A stretch of DNA of 64,000 bases from Cryobacterium gelidum. Its GTDB lineage: Bacteria > Actinomycetota > Actinomycetes > Actinomycetales > Microbacteriaceae. The DNA lies in the NCBI RefSeq assembly GCF_004403985.1, contig NZ_SOHL01000005.1, forward strand, positions 1-64,000, written 5' to 3'. The notes below the pieces were generated by a model. The model saw only the letters and a list, made by a program, of their open reading frames with translations. It made no database searches and was not told where the DNA came from. Below, in pieces: positions 52,831 to 62,470 of the stretch (its first letter is position 1; each line of letters opens with the position of its first letter). The translations under genes and the position numbers were made by a program.

Positions 52831-53751
52831 ATGATCGTTGTCGTCTGCCCGGGTCAGGGCTCCCAAACTCCCGGATTCCTTGAACCCTGGCTGGCTCTGC
52901 CCGCCTTCTATGCCGGCCTCCGGCATATCTCCGACGACGTCCACCTAGACCTCGTCGCTCACGGCACGGTCAGTGATGCCGACACCATTCGCGATACGGC
53001 GATTGCCCAGCCCCTCATCGTGGCCGCCGGCATCCTCACGCTCGAAGCGCTGCTCGCGGATGGCCGGCGAGACCGCATCTCCGGGATCGCCGGGCACTCG
53101 GTCGGTGAGCTGACTGCCGCCGCGGGCGCTGGCATCCTGAAAACCACCGATGCGGTGCGTTTCGTCCGAGAGCGTGGCGTGGCGATGCAGGCCGCCGCCG
53201 CCCTCGTTCCCACCGGCATGAGCGCCGTGATCGGTGCCGACGAGACCGAGCTGCTCGCCCGAGTGACCGAGCTCGGCCTCGAACCCGCCAACTTTAATGG
53301 CAGTGGTCAGATCGTCGTCGCCGGTGCGCTCGACGCTCTCGCCGAACTCGCCGCGGCTCCCCCGCATCGCGCCAGGGTCATCCCACTGCAGGTCGCGGGT
53401 GCATTCCACACCCGGTATATGCAGCCTGCCGTTGAACGGATGACCGTGGTCGCCGACTCGCTCAGCCCCACCGATCCGACCCTCCCGATTTGGACCAACC
53501 GTGACGGAGACCGCGTAACCGAGGGCATCCGATTTGTGGACCTTCTCGTCGGCCAGGTGTCGTCGCCGGTACGGTGGGACAGGTGCATGGAGGCCTTCGC
53601 AGCCGCGGGAGTCACCGGAATCATCGAGGTCGCGCCGGCCGGCGCGCTCGTCGGTCTCGCAAAGCGCGCCCTCAAGGGCGTTCCCACCGTGGCTATCAAG
53701 ACCCCGGACGACCTGCCCGCCGCCTGGGCCATGATCGACCAGCAGTCCTGA
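52831..53751 (+). CDS. fabD: malonyl-CoA:ACP transacylase (FabD)
   Basis: A 306-residue acyltransferase that loads malonyl groups on AcpP. It has GQGSQTPG at the N-terminus, the nucleophile in GHSVGE (Ser90), the active-site Arg in FVRERG, and GAFHTRYM with the catalytic His. It is the first gene of fabD-fabH-acpP-fabF. The 134-base gap before it should hold the operon promoter and a FasR-type operator, neither of which I can define. Confidence 0.94.
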   Translation: MIVVVCPGQGSQTPGFLEPWLALPAFYAGLRHISDDVHLDLVAHGTVSDADTIRDTAIAQPLIVAAGILTLEALLADGRRDRISGIAGHSVGELTAAAGAGILKTTDAVRFVRERGVAMQAAAALVPTGMSAVIGADETELLARVTELGLEPANFNGSGQIVVAGALDALAELAAAPPHRARVIPLQVAGAFHTRYMQPAVERMTVVADSLSPTDPTLPIWTNRDGDRVTEGIRFVDLLVGQVSSPVRWDRCMEAFAAAGVTGIIEVAPAGALVGLAKRALKGVPTVAIKTPDDLPAAWAMIDQQS

Positions 53752-53768
53752 ATCTGATAAGAGAGACA

Positions 53769-54773
53769 ATGACCAAGCCAACACTGAAGCAGTCCCACGG
53801 GTCGCAGTACACCCGCATCCTCTCGATCGGCGCCGCCCGCGGTGACCTCATCGTACCCAACGACGAACTGGTCGCCGCGATTGATTCCTCCGACGAGTGG
53901 ATCCAGCAGCGCACCGGAATCATCACCCGCACGCGTGCCAGCGAGGACATCGGCGCGGTCGACATGGCAACGGATGCCGCCCGCGAGGCCATCGAGAAAA
54001 GCGGCATCGCCCCGGCACTCATCGATGCCGTGATCGTGGCCACCATCAGCAACGACCGCCAGACACCCTCAATGGCCGCCGTTTTGGCCGACCGCGTTGG
54101 CAGCAATCCGGCCGCCGCCTACGACATCAATGCGGCCTGCGCCGGCTATGCCTACGCCATCGCCCAGGCCGATGCCCTCATACGCACGGGGGCTGCGCAC
54201 TATGCACTCGTCGTCGGCGCGGAGAAGCTCTCTGACCTCGTCGACCCGGCCGACCGGAGCATCTCGTTCCTGCTCGGCGACGGTGCCGGCGCCGTCGTCA
54301 TCGGCCCGAGTGACTACCCGGGCATCTCCACCACCGTGTGGGGATCGGATGGATCCAAGGCCGACGCGATTCACATGAATCACACCCTGCAGGAATACCG
54401 TCGCGGCGACGCCGACTGGCCAACCCTGCGTCAGCAAGGACAAACGGTCTTTCGCTGGGCCGTCTGGGACATGGCCAAGGTCGCCAAGAAAGCCCTCGAA
54501 GTCGCGGGGATCGAAAGCTCCGACCTGGCCGCATTCATTCCGCACCAGGCCAACATGCGCATCATCGATGAGTTCGCCAAGCAGCTCAAGTTGCCAGAGT
54601 CCGTTGTCATTGCGCGCGACGTCGCCACGACTGGCAACACCTCCTCGGCGTCTATTCCCCTCGCCACCCACCGCCTGCTCGAGGAACATCCAGAGCTCAG
54701 CGGCGGACTCGCGCTACAGATCGGCTTCGGTGCCGGACTTGTGTTTGGCGCGCAAGTCGTTGTGCTGCCCTAA
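53769..54773 (+). CDS. fabH: beta-ketoacyl-ACP synthase III (FabH)
   Basis: A 334-residue condensing enzyme that starts fatty acid chains from acyl-CoA and malonyl-ACP. The catalytic Cys124 is in DINAACAGYAYA, the His is in FIPHQANMRI, and the Asn is in ATTGNTSSASIP. The start is ATG 53769 after AAGAGAGA; the frame opens far upstream inside fabD. In Actinobacteria FabH often takes branched starters, giving iso/anteiso lipids. Confidence 0.95.
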   Translation: MTKPTLKQSHGSQYTRILSIGAARGDLIVPNDELVAAIDSSDEWIQQRTGIITRTRASEDIGAVDMATDAAREAIEKSGIAPALIDAVIVATISNDRQTPSMAAVLADRVGSNPAAAYDINAACAGYAYAIAQADALIRTGAAHYALVVGAEKLSDLVDPADRSISFLLGDGAGAVVIGPSDYPGISTTVWGSDGSKADAIHMNHTLQEYRRGDADWPTLRQQGQTVFRWAVWDMAKVAKKALEVAGIESSDLAAFIPHQANMRIIDEFAKQLKLPESVVIARDVATTGNTSSASIPLATHRLLEEHPELSGGLALQIGFGAGLVFGAQVVVLP

Positions 54774-54831
54774 CCAACCCACCCCCTAAACTAGGTCTCG
54801 GTCAACCGAGACACCCTCAAGGAGAAATAAC

Positions 54832-55080
54832 ATGGCATTGTCCACCGCAGAAGTTCTGACCGGCCTGGCCGAGCTCATCAACGACGAAACCGGAATCGCA
54901 ACCGACACGGTTGAGCTGGGCAAGTCGTTCACCGACGACTTGGACATCGACTCCATCTCGATGATGACCATTGTCGTCAACGCAGAAGAGAAGTTCGACG
55001 TGAAGATCCCCGACGAAGAGGTCAAGAACCTCAAGACTGTCGGCGACGCTGTCGAGTTCATCGTGAAGGCACAGGACTAG
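54832..55080 (+). CDS. acpP: acyl carrier protein (AcpP)
   Basis: An 82-residue acidic four-helix protein that carries growing acyl chains. The phosphopantetheine Ser41 is in DLDIDSISMM, where the usual DSL reads DSI. A strong site (AAGGAG) precedes the ATG. It sits between fabH and fabF. Confidence 0.95.
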   Translation: MALSTAEVLTGLAELINDETGIATDTVELGKSFTDDLDIDSISMMTIVVNAEEKFDVKIPDEEVKNLKTVGDAVEFIVKAQD

Positions 55081-55184
55081 GCCCAAGCCGGAACCAGGTC
55101 GGCCGGAAGTCGGCCGACCTGTTCACTGGGCTGGTGCCACAACGCGCCGGCCCATACGTTTGTCGTCCCATGGAGAGTTGACTT

Positions 55185-56420
55185 ATGACCAAGAAAATCG
55201 TTATCACCGGTATCGGTGCGACTACGCCGCTGGGCGGCACGGCCGTGGAGACCTGGACGGCCCTCCTGGCCGGCGAATCGGGCGCTACCACCCTCGAGCA
55301 AGCCTGGGTCGCTGAAACAGCGATCCCCGTAACCTTCGCCGCACAGGCGCGCGTCAAGACCGCGGATGTGCTGCAACGATTCGAGGTCAAACGCCTCGAC
55401 CCGTCCAGCCAGTTCGCCCTGATCGCCGGCCGTGAAGCCTGGGCAGATGCCGGCTCTCCCGAGGTCGAGCCAGAGCGCCTCGCCGTGGATTGGGCGACCG
55501 GAATCGGCGGAGTGTGGACCCTGCTGGACGCTTGGGACACCCTGCGCGAGCGGGGCCCGCGCCGCGTACTGCCCATGACCGTGCCGATGCTCATGCCGAA
55601 CGGCCCGGGAGCGGCCATCGGAATGGACCTGCACGCCCGTGCTGGCATTACCACGGTGGTCTCCGCGTGTGCGTCGAGCACCGAAGCGCTGGTCAACGCG
55701 TACAACCGGCTGCAAGCTGGGCTCGCTGATATCGTCATTGCCGGGGGTTCCGAGGCCGCAATCCACCCGCTGCCGATCGCTTCCTTCGCGGCGATGCAGG
55801 CCCTGTCGACTCGCAACGACGACCCGGCGACCGCAAGTCGCCCCTACGACGTGACCCGGGACGGTTTCGTTCTCGGCGAGGGCGCCGCAGCCCTCGTCAT
55901 TGAAACCGAAGAACACGCGAAAGCGCGCGGGGCCCACATCTACGCCGAACTGCTCGGCGGCGTCGTCAACAGCGATGCCTATCATGTGACTGCACCGGAC
56001 CCGGAGGGGTCCGCCGCCGCCCGCGCAATGGTGTCGACCATTGAGAACGCCGGTGCGTCCCTGGCCGACGTGTCCCACATCAACGCCCACGCCACGAGCA
56101 CCCCGGTCGGGGACATTGCCGAGTACAAAGCCCTCAGGCGCGTTTTCGGGGATCTGCTCGACGGCATCCCGGTGTCGGCGACAAAGGCTTCCACCGGCCA
56201 CCTGCTCGGTGGCGCCGGCGCCCTCGAAGCGTTCTTCACGGTCAAGGCACTTTCTGAGCGCATGGCACCGCCGACGATCAACCTCACGTCTCAAGACCCG
56301 GAAATCACGCTCGACGTGGTCACCACTCCGCGGGCGCTACCGGCGGGAGACCTGCTCGCACTGAGCAACTCCTTCGGCTTCGGCGGCCACAACGCCGTCG
56401 TGGCATTCCGGTCGGTCTAG
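55185..56420 (+). CDS. fabF: beta-ketoacyl-ACP synthase II (FabF)
   Basis: A 411-residue elongating condensing enzyme. The catalytic Cys162 is in TVVSACASSTEAL, the two His are in NAHATSTPVGD and KASTGHLLGGAGAL, and GFGGHNA is at the C-terminus. It is the last gene of the fab operon, ending before a hairpin terminator. Confidence 0.95.
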   Translation: MTKKIVITGIGATTPLGGTAVETWTALLAGESGATTLEQAWVAETAIPVTFAAQARVKTADVLQRFEVKRLDPSSQFALIAGREAWADAGSPEVEPERLAVDWATGIGGVWTLLDAWDTLRERGPRRVLPMTVPMLMPNGPGAAIGMDLHARAGITTVVSACASSTEALVNAYNRLQAGLADIVIAGGSEAAIHPLPIASFAAMQALSTRNDDPATASRPYDVTRDGFVLGEGAAALVIETEEHAKARGAHIYAELLGGVVNSDAYHVTAPDPEGSAAARAMVSTIENAGASLADVSHINAHATSTPVGDIAEYKALRRVFGDLLDGIPVSATKASTGHLLGGAGALEAFFTVKALSERMAPPTINLTSQDPEITLDVVTTPRALPAGDLLALSNSFGFGGHNAVVAFRSV

Positions 56421-56447
56421 CGTTCGGTTCTATCTTTGCCGATTGTG

Positions 56448-56478
56448 AATGACCCCGTCCGGTTTGGACGGGGTCATT
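56448..56478 (+). terminator. terminator of the fab operon
   Basis: AATGACCCCGTCC, loop GGTTT, GGACGGGGTCATT forms a perfect 13-bp stem 27 bases after fabF, followed by CTTGT. Confidence 0.8.
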
Positions 56479-56608
56479 CTTGTGAGGTGATCAGGCGCAT
56501 CTGGCTGTCTCTGACATCGACTGTGACGCGTGGGATTGCCGCCGGCACGGTCACCGGTCGACAGCCCACACTCCCATGCGGGAACGGCACGGGTTGGAGC
56601 AGTGCCGA

Positions 56609-57130
56609 TCAGCCCACCTGGTGCAGCCAGACGACGGCGTTCAGATCGCTCGCCTGCCGGAACGGTTCTAGTTCGTCGTCCCAGGACTGCCCGAGAGCCA
56701 GGCGCAGGTGCCGGTGCAGTTCGATGGTATTGGCCCCCGCACTGTCCATCGCGAATCGAATGCGATCTTCCGGCACGACCATATTGCCCACGCTGTCCGT
56801 TTGAGCATGAAAAATACCCAGCTCCGGCGTATGCAACCAGCGACCGCCATCTGATCCGGGCGCTGCATCTTCGGTGACTTCGAAACGCAACTGCTCCCAG
56901 CCGCGCAGAGCGGATGCCAGTGCGGCGCCAGTACCCAAGGGACCCTCCCAGTAGTATTCGGCGCGGTATGAACCGGGCAGGGCCGGCTGTTCCGACCAAT
57001 CGAAATTAACGGCCTCGCCGAGCGTACGTCCAGCCGACCACTCGATATGTGGGCACACAGCTCGCGGAGAAGAATGCACGAAAAGCACCCCCCGCGCAAT
57101 CGGCGCTCGACGGTCGTATGTTGCATCCAT
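56609..57130 (-). CDS. DUF3145 family protein
   Basis: A 173-residue cytosolic protein of the actinobacterial DUF3145 family, recognised by GVLFVHSSPRAVCPHIEW near the N-terminus and AEYYWEGPLGTGAALASALR in the middle. Function is unknown. It often lies just after the fab operon in Microbacteriaceae and relatives, converging on fabF as here. Confidence 0.85.
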   Translation of the reverse strand: MDATYDRRAPIARGVLFVHSSPRAVCPHIEWSAGRTLGEAVNFDWSEQPALPGSYRAEYYWEGPLGTGAALASALRGWEQLRFEVTEDAAPGSDGGRWLHTPELGIFHAQTDSVGNMVVPEDRIRFAMDSAGANTIELHRHLRLALGQSWDDELEPFRQASDLNAVVWLHQVG

Positions 57131-57371
57131 CGTGATTCTCCGTTCCTAGTAGGTGCGTCTTCCCCAACGACCTCGGAACAACCGGACTCGCACAGTACAA
57201 GACTGTGAGCACGATGGCAGATATGAAGTTATGCGACCACTCGTCAGCACCCCTGAGTTGGTACTGGCCCGGCCGATAGCGCAATTATGCCCCAGGGTCC
57301 TGCCGATTGACAAGCGGCCGAGGCATGAGAACGCCGGTGGAACAGATGAGGTTGCGGCTTGGGCAGCGGGG

Positions 57372-58058
57372 TCAGCGTTTGCTGGCCGATATTCTGGCGG
57401 CGAGTTCGCCCAGCGCGGTGAGGGTGTAATCCGGTGCCGCAAAGTAGCTCGGGTAGGCCTCGCCGGTGCGGTTCAACCAGGCGGTGCTCAAGCCCGCTTG
57501 CGCCGCGCCGTGGATGTCCCAGGGGTGCACGGCGACCAGGAGCATATCGCTCGGCGGCACCCCACAGACATCCGCGGCATAGTCGTAGGCAGCCCGTACC
57601 GGTTTCCACGCCGGGGCGTCTTCAACCGTGAGCAGAGCTTCGAATTCGTTCTGGAGCCCTGCCCTGGTCAGGAGCGTCCTGGCCACCTGCACGCCTCCAT
57701 TCGATAAGGTCACGAGGCGCAGCCCAGTTGTCTTGAGCGCCCGGATCCCGTCTTCTACGTCTGGGTAGAGGTTCAATGCAAAGAAGCCGGCCATAATGTG
57801 CTGCACAGCATCGTCGAGGTTGCCGGTCAGGGCGACGTCGCGGAGGACTCCGCGCAGGATCTCGGAGCTGATTTCAGCGAATTTTGCGGCACCACCGGCA
57901 GCGGCGAGGGCGAACCCGTCCCTGAGCAAGGAGGCGAACCAGATCCCGGCCAGGTGCGAGGGGGCGCCGATATCCACAAAAAGAGCCTTCATGGTCGACA
58001 TGTCTGAGAGGGTTTCGTTGACGTCGAAAACGATCACTGACGGCGTGTTGCTATTCAT
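57372..58058 (-). CDS. haloacid dehalogenase type II (HAD superfamily)
   Basis: A 228-residue hydrolase. The HAD nucleophile Asp12 is in VFDVNETLSD, followed by the second motif (VTLSNG), the Lys in KPVRAAYDYA, and the acidic motif in VAVHPWDIHGAAQAGL, a form typical of 2-haloacid-dehalogenase-like proteins. ATG 58058 has GGAAGGA upstream; a longer frame is not supported. Substrate preference (haloacid or phosphate) cannot be told. Confidence 0.85.
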   Translation of the reverse strand: MNSNTPSVIVFDVNETLSDMSTMKALFVDIGAPSHLAGIWFASLLRDGFALAAAGGAAKFAEISSEILRGVLRDVALTGNLDDAVQHIMAGFFALNLYPDVEDGIRALKTTGLRLVTLSNGGVQVARTLLTRAGLQNEFEALLTVEDAPAWKPVRAAYDYAADVCGVPPSDMLLVAVHPWDIHGAAQAGLSTAWLNRTGEAYPSYFAAPDYTLTALGELAARISASKR

Positions 58059-58219
58059 AACGTGGGTCCTTCCGGTGTTCGCGATGTGGTGGTGCCCTAT
58101 AGATGCATCCATTCGGCGATGCCACCCACTCGCGGCGCGGCCCTCACCCACGACTCTGAGAACGCGCTCGGCCGTCAGGCACCAGAGTAGCTGGTGTTGC
58201 AGACAGGAGAGTGAGCCTT

Positions 58220-58885
58220 TCATCCGAGGGATAGTCCAGGTTGCGGGTTAGGGGGGATCGTGGCTGCCGCGACGCGAATGTGCCCGCCACGCACCGCCAC
58301 GGAGCGCACATCCACGCCCTCACGTTCGATGATGGTCCACGGGCGAGCCTTGAGGTCGGCACCGCCGACCGCGGCTGCGATCCGCGCGAGCGGCGAGAAC
58401 ACCCGGTAGATCTTCACGGGCGACTGCATGTCTACAATGCACGCGCGACCACCTGGCCGCAGCAGGGCACGCATCCGGTCCCAAGCCGGATGCCAGTCTG
58501 TGAAGACGCTCATTGCATAACTGGAAAAGACACCGTCGACGCTCCCTCGCGCCGCCGGGAGCTCTTTCACGACGACCATCGGGTCAAATGTCATGGCATC
58601 CGCCTCGACCAGGCGCACGTTCGTCCACCCGTTCGATTTCACCCGGCGGCGCGCCATCTCAAGCATCTCCCGGCTGCGATCCAGCCCGATCACGGCGCCC
58701 GCGGGGCCGACCGCATCGACGAGCAGAGCAAAATTCAGGCCGGTACCGCAGGCTAGGTCCAGGACAGTGTCGCCCGGACGCAGCCCCAGGAGAGCCACGC
58801 CGCATTCTCGGCCGGCCCGGTAGACGACTCGTTCTCCGGAAAGAGCGTCGTAGAAACGGGCAGCGGCCCCGTAGACGTTCACCAT
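58220..58885 (-). CDS. SAM-dependent methyltransferase
   Basis: A 221-residue class I methyltransferase. SAM motif I is VLDLACGTGLNFALL, motif II has GLDRSREMLEMA, and EADAMTFDP follows. The profile is closest to UbiE/MenG-like or phospholipid-type methyltransferases, but the substrate is unknown. It is divergent from the flavin oxidoreductase. Confidence 0.82.
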   Translation of the reverse strand: MVNVYGAAARFYDALSGERVVYRAGRECGVALLGLRPGDTVLDLACGTGLNFALLVDAVGPAGAVIGLDRSREMLEMARRRVKSNGWTNVRLVEADAMTFDPMVVVKELPAARGSVDGVFSSYAMSVFTDWHPAWDRMRALLRPGGRACIVDMQSPVKIYRVFSPLARIAAAVGGADLKARPWTIIEREGVDVRSVAVRGGHIRVAAATIPPNPQPGLSLG

Positions 58886-58968
58886 GGTACAGTCCGTCCT
58901 TCCTTTTTTCGCCAGCCTAATCAGCCCGCAGTGGTTTTGAACACCGGCGACCGTCTACGCTCACAGTC

Positions 58969-60402
58969 ATGCGAGAACTCGACAAATTTGATCTGGTCGT
59001 CATTGGAGGCGGAACTGCTGGCTTGATTGCCAGCCGCACGGCGGCGAGCTTCGGAGCGAGAGTGGCTCTGATCGAGGACAACCTTCTCGGAGGGGATTGC
59101 CTGTGGACCGGGTGCGTTCCATCGAAATCGCTCATTGCCGCCGCGAACGTCGCAGCGACGGCCCGATCCTCCGCTCGACTCGGAGTACGGGTGGGCGATG
59201 TCGTCGTCAACTTCGCGCAGGTCATGACGCACGTTCAGGACGCGATGCAGGAAATCGCACCGGTCGATTCCGCCGAGTCTCTCGAGCGGGACAATATTGA
59301 CGTGGTCATCGGGAGGGCACGATTCACCGGTCCGGACAGCGTCAACGTGAACGGCCGCGAACTCCGGTTCCATCAGGCGCTGATCGCCACCGGTGCCGCA
59401 CCGGCCCTGCCGGACATCCCCGGAATCGACGCGGTCGATCTGCTTACCAGCGAAACGTTCTGGGACCTGAGGACTGCCCCGGAACAACTCGTGGTGTTGG
59501 GCGGCGGGGCTCTCGGCTGTGAGATCGCCCAGGCCATGGCTCGCCTCGGTACGGCCGTGACGCTCGTGCAGCGGGGGCCACGAATCTTGCCGAAGGAAGA
59601 CGACCGGGCCAGTTCCCTCATTCAGGCCGCGCTCATCGCTGACGGAGTCGACGTGCGCACCAACTTCACCGCGATCGCGGTCACCTCCACCAACCGCCTC
59701 GCCGGTACATTGTCCCTCGATGATGGGACCGCCCTGACTTTCGACCGGCTCTTCGTAGCCGTGGGTCGCCGCCCGAACACCGCCGGCCTCGACCTGCACT
59801 CCGTGGGAGTGCGCCGGGATGGGCACGGTAACATCGTGGTCAATTCCAGGATGCGCACTTCCAACCCGCGCATCTGGGCCGCCGGCGACGTCACCGGACT
59901 GCCCCGGTTCACGCACACCGCCGGTGTGAACGCCAACCTGGCTGCAACAAACGCGATCCTCGGACTGACCCGCCCCGTCGACAAGGAGGCGATCCCCCGA
60001 GTCACGTTTACCTACCCTGAAGTCGGTGCCGTCGGCCTGCAATCCCGGGATGCGGAAGCCGGGGCCCACCGGATCGTCACCTGGGAGCATGAACAGGTTG
60101 ACCGCGCGGTGACGGAGGCGAAAACAGGCGGGTACACCCAGCTCATCGTCAACAAACGCGGCCGCATACTTGGCGGGACCGTCGTGGGCCCCCGGGCCGG
60201 TGAGACCCTCGGCGAGATCTCTCTGGCGTTGAAGAACCGGCTCACCACGAGCAGTATCGCCAGCACGACGCACGCGTATCCCACGTACAACGACGGCCTT
60301 TGGAGCGTGGCCGTGGCCGACGTGCGTCACCGGCTCGGTTCCGGCCTGGTTTTGACCGCCACGCGGATCCTTCGACGTCTGCGTAAGGCGCGGCTACGCT
60401 GA
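58969..60402 (+). CDS. FAD-dependent pyridine nucleotide-disulfide oxidoreductase
   Basis: A 477-residue flavoprotein of the dihydrolipoyl dehydrogenase/mercuric reductase group. The FAD fold is VVIGGGTAGLIA, the redox disulfide GGDCLWTGC (Cys44, Cys49), and the NAD(P) fold VVLGGGALGCEIAQ. In the C-terminal interface the usual HPTxxE reads YPTYND (Tyr437 in place of the catalytic His). No HMA domain and no C-terminal Cys pair are present, so it is not a classical MerA. The physiological substrate is unknown. Confidence 0.85.
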   Translation: MRELDKFDLVVIGGGTAGLIASRTAASFGARVALIEDNLLGGDCLWTGCVPSKSLIAAANVAATARSSARLGVRVGDVVVNFAQVMTHVQDAMQEIAPVDSAESLERDNIDVVIGRARFTGPDSVNVNGRELRFHQALIATGAAPALPDIPGIDAVDLLTSETFWDLRTAPEQLVVLGGGALGCEIAQAMARLGTAVTLVQRGPRILPKEDDRASSLIQAALIADGVDVRTNFTAIAVTSTNRLAGTLSLDDGTALTFDRLFVAVGRRPNTAGLDLHSVGVRRDGHGNIVVNSRMRTSNPRIWAAGDVTGLPRFTHTAGVNANLAATNAILGLTRPVDKEAIPRVTFTYPEVGAVGLQSRDAEAGAHRIVTWEHEQVDRAVTEAKTGGYTQLIVNKRGRILGGTVVGPRAGETLGEISLALKNRLTTSSIASTTHAYPTYNDGLWSVAVADVRHRLGSGLVLTATRILRRLRKARLR

Positions 60403-60486
60403 CAGTCTGCCCCGCACAGGGCTGACTCCATGGGTTGGACCGCGTCCAGAATTCTCGCGGAGACCAAACGGCCCCACCGGCAGAGC

Positions 60487-60506
60487 GCCCGCCGGGCCCG
60501 GCGGGC
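60487..60506. terminator. 20-base perfect palindrome between converging genes
   Basis: GCCCGCCGGGCCCGGCGGGC lies between the flavin oxidoreductase and the converging polymerase gene, with no U-tract. It may terminate either gene. Confidence 0.45.
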
Positions 60507-60555
60507 TGCTTGCGCGACGCGTAGATCGTTGCCTCGGATCGAAGGCGGTCTGCAG

Positions 60556-62439
60556 CTATTTGGCCTGGCCGTAGTTATCGACGGTGGCCACCGTCAGCAT
60601 GAAGTCGACCGGGAAGTCGCCGAAGAGCAGCCGCCCAGCAGTTTCGGCAGCCGTAGCGATGATCTGTGCGACGGCGTCGGTCTGCTCCGAGGGCGTGTGC
60701 ACGATCACCTCGTCGTGCAGAAAAAAGACGAGGTGCGGTTGGGCGTGAAATGGCGCACGAGCCCGCGCAGCCGGGGTCACCGCACGGCGGGCTCCTGGAG
60801 GTCTCAGGCGAGCAGCATCGTGTACGGCATTCGCTTGGCTGCCGGGAGCAGGCAGTGCCGTGAGCTCGCGCCGGATCTCTGCCATCCAGCACAGGGCCCA
60901 TTCAGCCGCGCTGCCCTGCACGATGAAGTTGCGGGTAAAGCGCCCCCAATCCCGGGCCTGGCTGCGGGCTCGCCGCTCATCAATCGCCGTCGCCGCCGGG
61001 TCGTAGGCCTGCGCCTGCACCTCATGCCAGCCCGTGCCTGGTATCGGTGACGAGCGCCCGAGTCGGGTCGTCACCACTTCGCCACGCTCGCCGGCGCGTG
61101 CCGCCGACTCGGTGAGCGCGATCGCCCGGGGGTAGGCACGGGCCAGGCGCGGCATCAATCGTGCGCTTTCCCCCGTCGTGGCCCCGTACATGGCGCCGAG
61201 CATCGCGACCTTGGCGTGGTCGCGGGTCTGGGCGACACCGCTCGACACGATCCCGGTATACAGGTCGGTGCCGCGGCCAGCCCTGGCCATGTTCGTATCC
61301 TGCGCCAGCGCCGCGAGGATGCGCGGCTCCAGCTGCGCGGCATCCGCGACGACGAGTTTCCAGCCCGGGTCAGCGACGACAGCACCCCGAATCTGTTTGG
61401 GCAGCTGCAGCGCTCCCCCGCCGCGCGTGGCCCAGCGGCCGGTGACGACACCTCCGGGCACGTAGTCGGGGTGGAACCGGCCGTCGACGACCCAAGATTC
61501 CATCCAGGCCCAGCCGTTGGCGTTGTGCAGCCGGGAGAGTTTCTTGTACTGCAACAACGGTTCGATTACCGGGTGCTGCAACTTCTCCAGCTCCCAGCCC
61601 CGCGTCGAGGTGATGGCGAGCCCGGCACGCTGCAGCGCTTTGAACAGTTCCTGGGGCGAATCCGGGTTGAGGCTGGCGTCGTGCAGTTCTAAGCGGATGC
61701 GCCGGGCCAGCACTTCCAGACGCTCCGGTCGGACACCGGGTGCGACCCGCGGTCCGAGTTCGCGGGTGAGGAGGCGATCGTGCACGTCGGTGCGCCAGGG
61801 CAGGCCGGCGTAGCGCATCTCCGCGGCCACGAGCGCGCCGGCGGACTCGGCGGCAAGCAGGAGCCGTAGGCGCCCCGGTTCGGTAGCGGACGCCACCGCG
61901 TCGAGTTGGCGGCGAAACTCTTGCGCTGTACTCGACTCTCGGGCGCCCGGCGCGGTAGGCCCGCCTGCCGTCGTACCGGCAGCTGCAGGGTTCATGATAT
62001 CCGCGGCGCCAGTGCTCGAAACCGAGTCACCGTCATCGTCCGCCTCGAAGTCGAAAAGTGTCACCCTGGGCTCGGCTTGGTCACTCGCTCCTGTACTCGC
62101 GACGTCCCAACGGTCCCGCGCGGCCTGGGCGAGTTCGCTCGTCGTGGTCAGTGCCGAATTCTTCAGGATCACATGGCACAAACGAAGATCGTGGCAGCGC
62201 TGCACTCGGATGCCCGCGGTGAGAAGTACCGAATAGATCCGGGCGGTATCGTCCCAGACCCAGCGCGGCGTGGCGGGTTCGCGGGTGATCGATTCCCGGG
62301 CGGCCGCTTCGAGCGATGACACGAACGACCGAAACTCGGTCAGGGTGAGGCGGTGTGACGCGTCGATCGGGAGGCCTGCATCGTCCAGCGTGTCGACGAG
62401 CAGTGCGCCGCCAGTTGTTTGCCGAACCAGTACATACAC
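60556..62439 (-). CDS. family-A DNA polymerase (annotated in the family as bifunctional 3'-5' exonuclease/polymerase)
   Basis: A 627-residue polymerase related to the Klenow part of Pol I. Motif A is VVADAAQLEPRILAAL (catalytic Asp), motif B RDHAKVAMLGAMYG (Arg, Lys, Tyr) and motif C FLHDEVIV (His-Asp-Glu). The N-terminal half shows no DxE exonuclease motif, so proofreading is doubtful. I start at GTG 62439 (YVLVRQTTGG); the frame extends to GTG 62475, but that codon lies inside a strong hairpin. Such a small second PolA is common in Actinobacteria; its role may be in repair. Confidence 0.82.
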   Translation of the reverse strand: MYVLVRQTTGGALLVDTLDDAGLPIDASHRLTLTEFRSFVSSLEAAARESITREPATPRWVWDDTARIYSVLLTAGIRVQRCHDLRLCHVILKNSALTTTSELAQAARDRWDVASTGASDQAEPRVTLFDFEADDDGDSVSSTGAADIMNPAAAGTTAGGPTAPGARESSTAQEFRRQLDAVASATEPGRLRLLLAAESAGALVAAEMRYAGLPWRTDVHDRLLTRELGPRVAPGVRPERLEVLARRIRLELHDASLNPDSPQELFKALQRAGLAITSTRGWELEKLQHPVIEPLLQYKKLSRLHNANGWAWMESWVVDGRFHPDYVPGGVVTGRWATRGGGALQLPKQIRGAVVADPGWKLVVADAAQLEPRILAALAQDTNMARAGRGTDLYTGIVSSGVAQTRDHAKVAMLGAMYGATTGESARLMPRLARAYPRAIALTESAARAGERGEVVTTRLGRSSPIPGTGWHEVQAQAYDPAATAIDERRARSQARDWGRFTRNFIVQGSAAEWALCWMAEIRRELTALPAPGSQANAVHDAARLRPPGARRAVTPAARARAPFHAQPHLVFFLHDEVIVHTPSEQTDAVAQIIATAAETAGRLLFGDFPVDFMLTVATVDNYGQAK

Positions 62440-62470
62440 TGTTCTATTCTGCCCGGTGCCGGCCGGGTAG

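Noticed and set aside
57372..58885. Biosynthetic cluster made of HAD hydrolase, methyltransferase and flavin oxidoreductase
   Set aside because: The genes are on different strands with separate promoters and no core synthase is nearby. Ordinary single genes explain them better.
58969..60402. Mercuric reductase and mercury resistance operon
   Set aside because: No HMA domain, no C-terminal Cys pair and no merR/merT neighbours are present.
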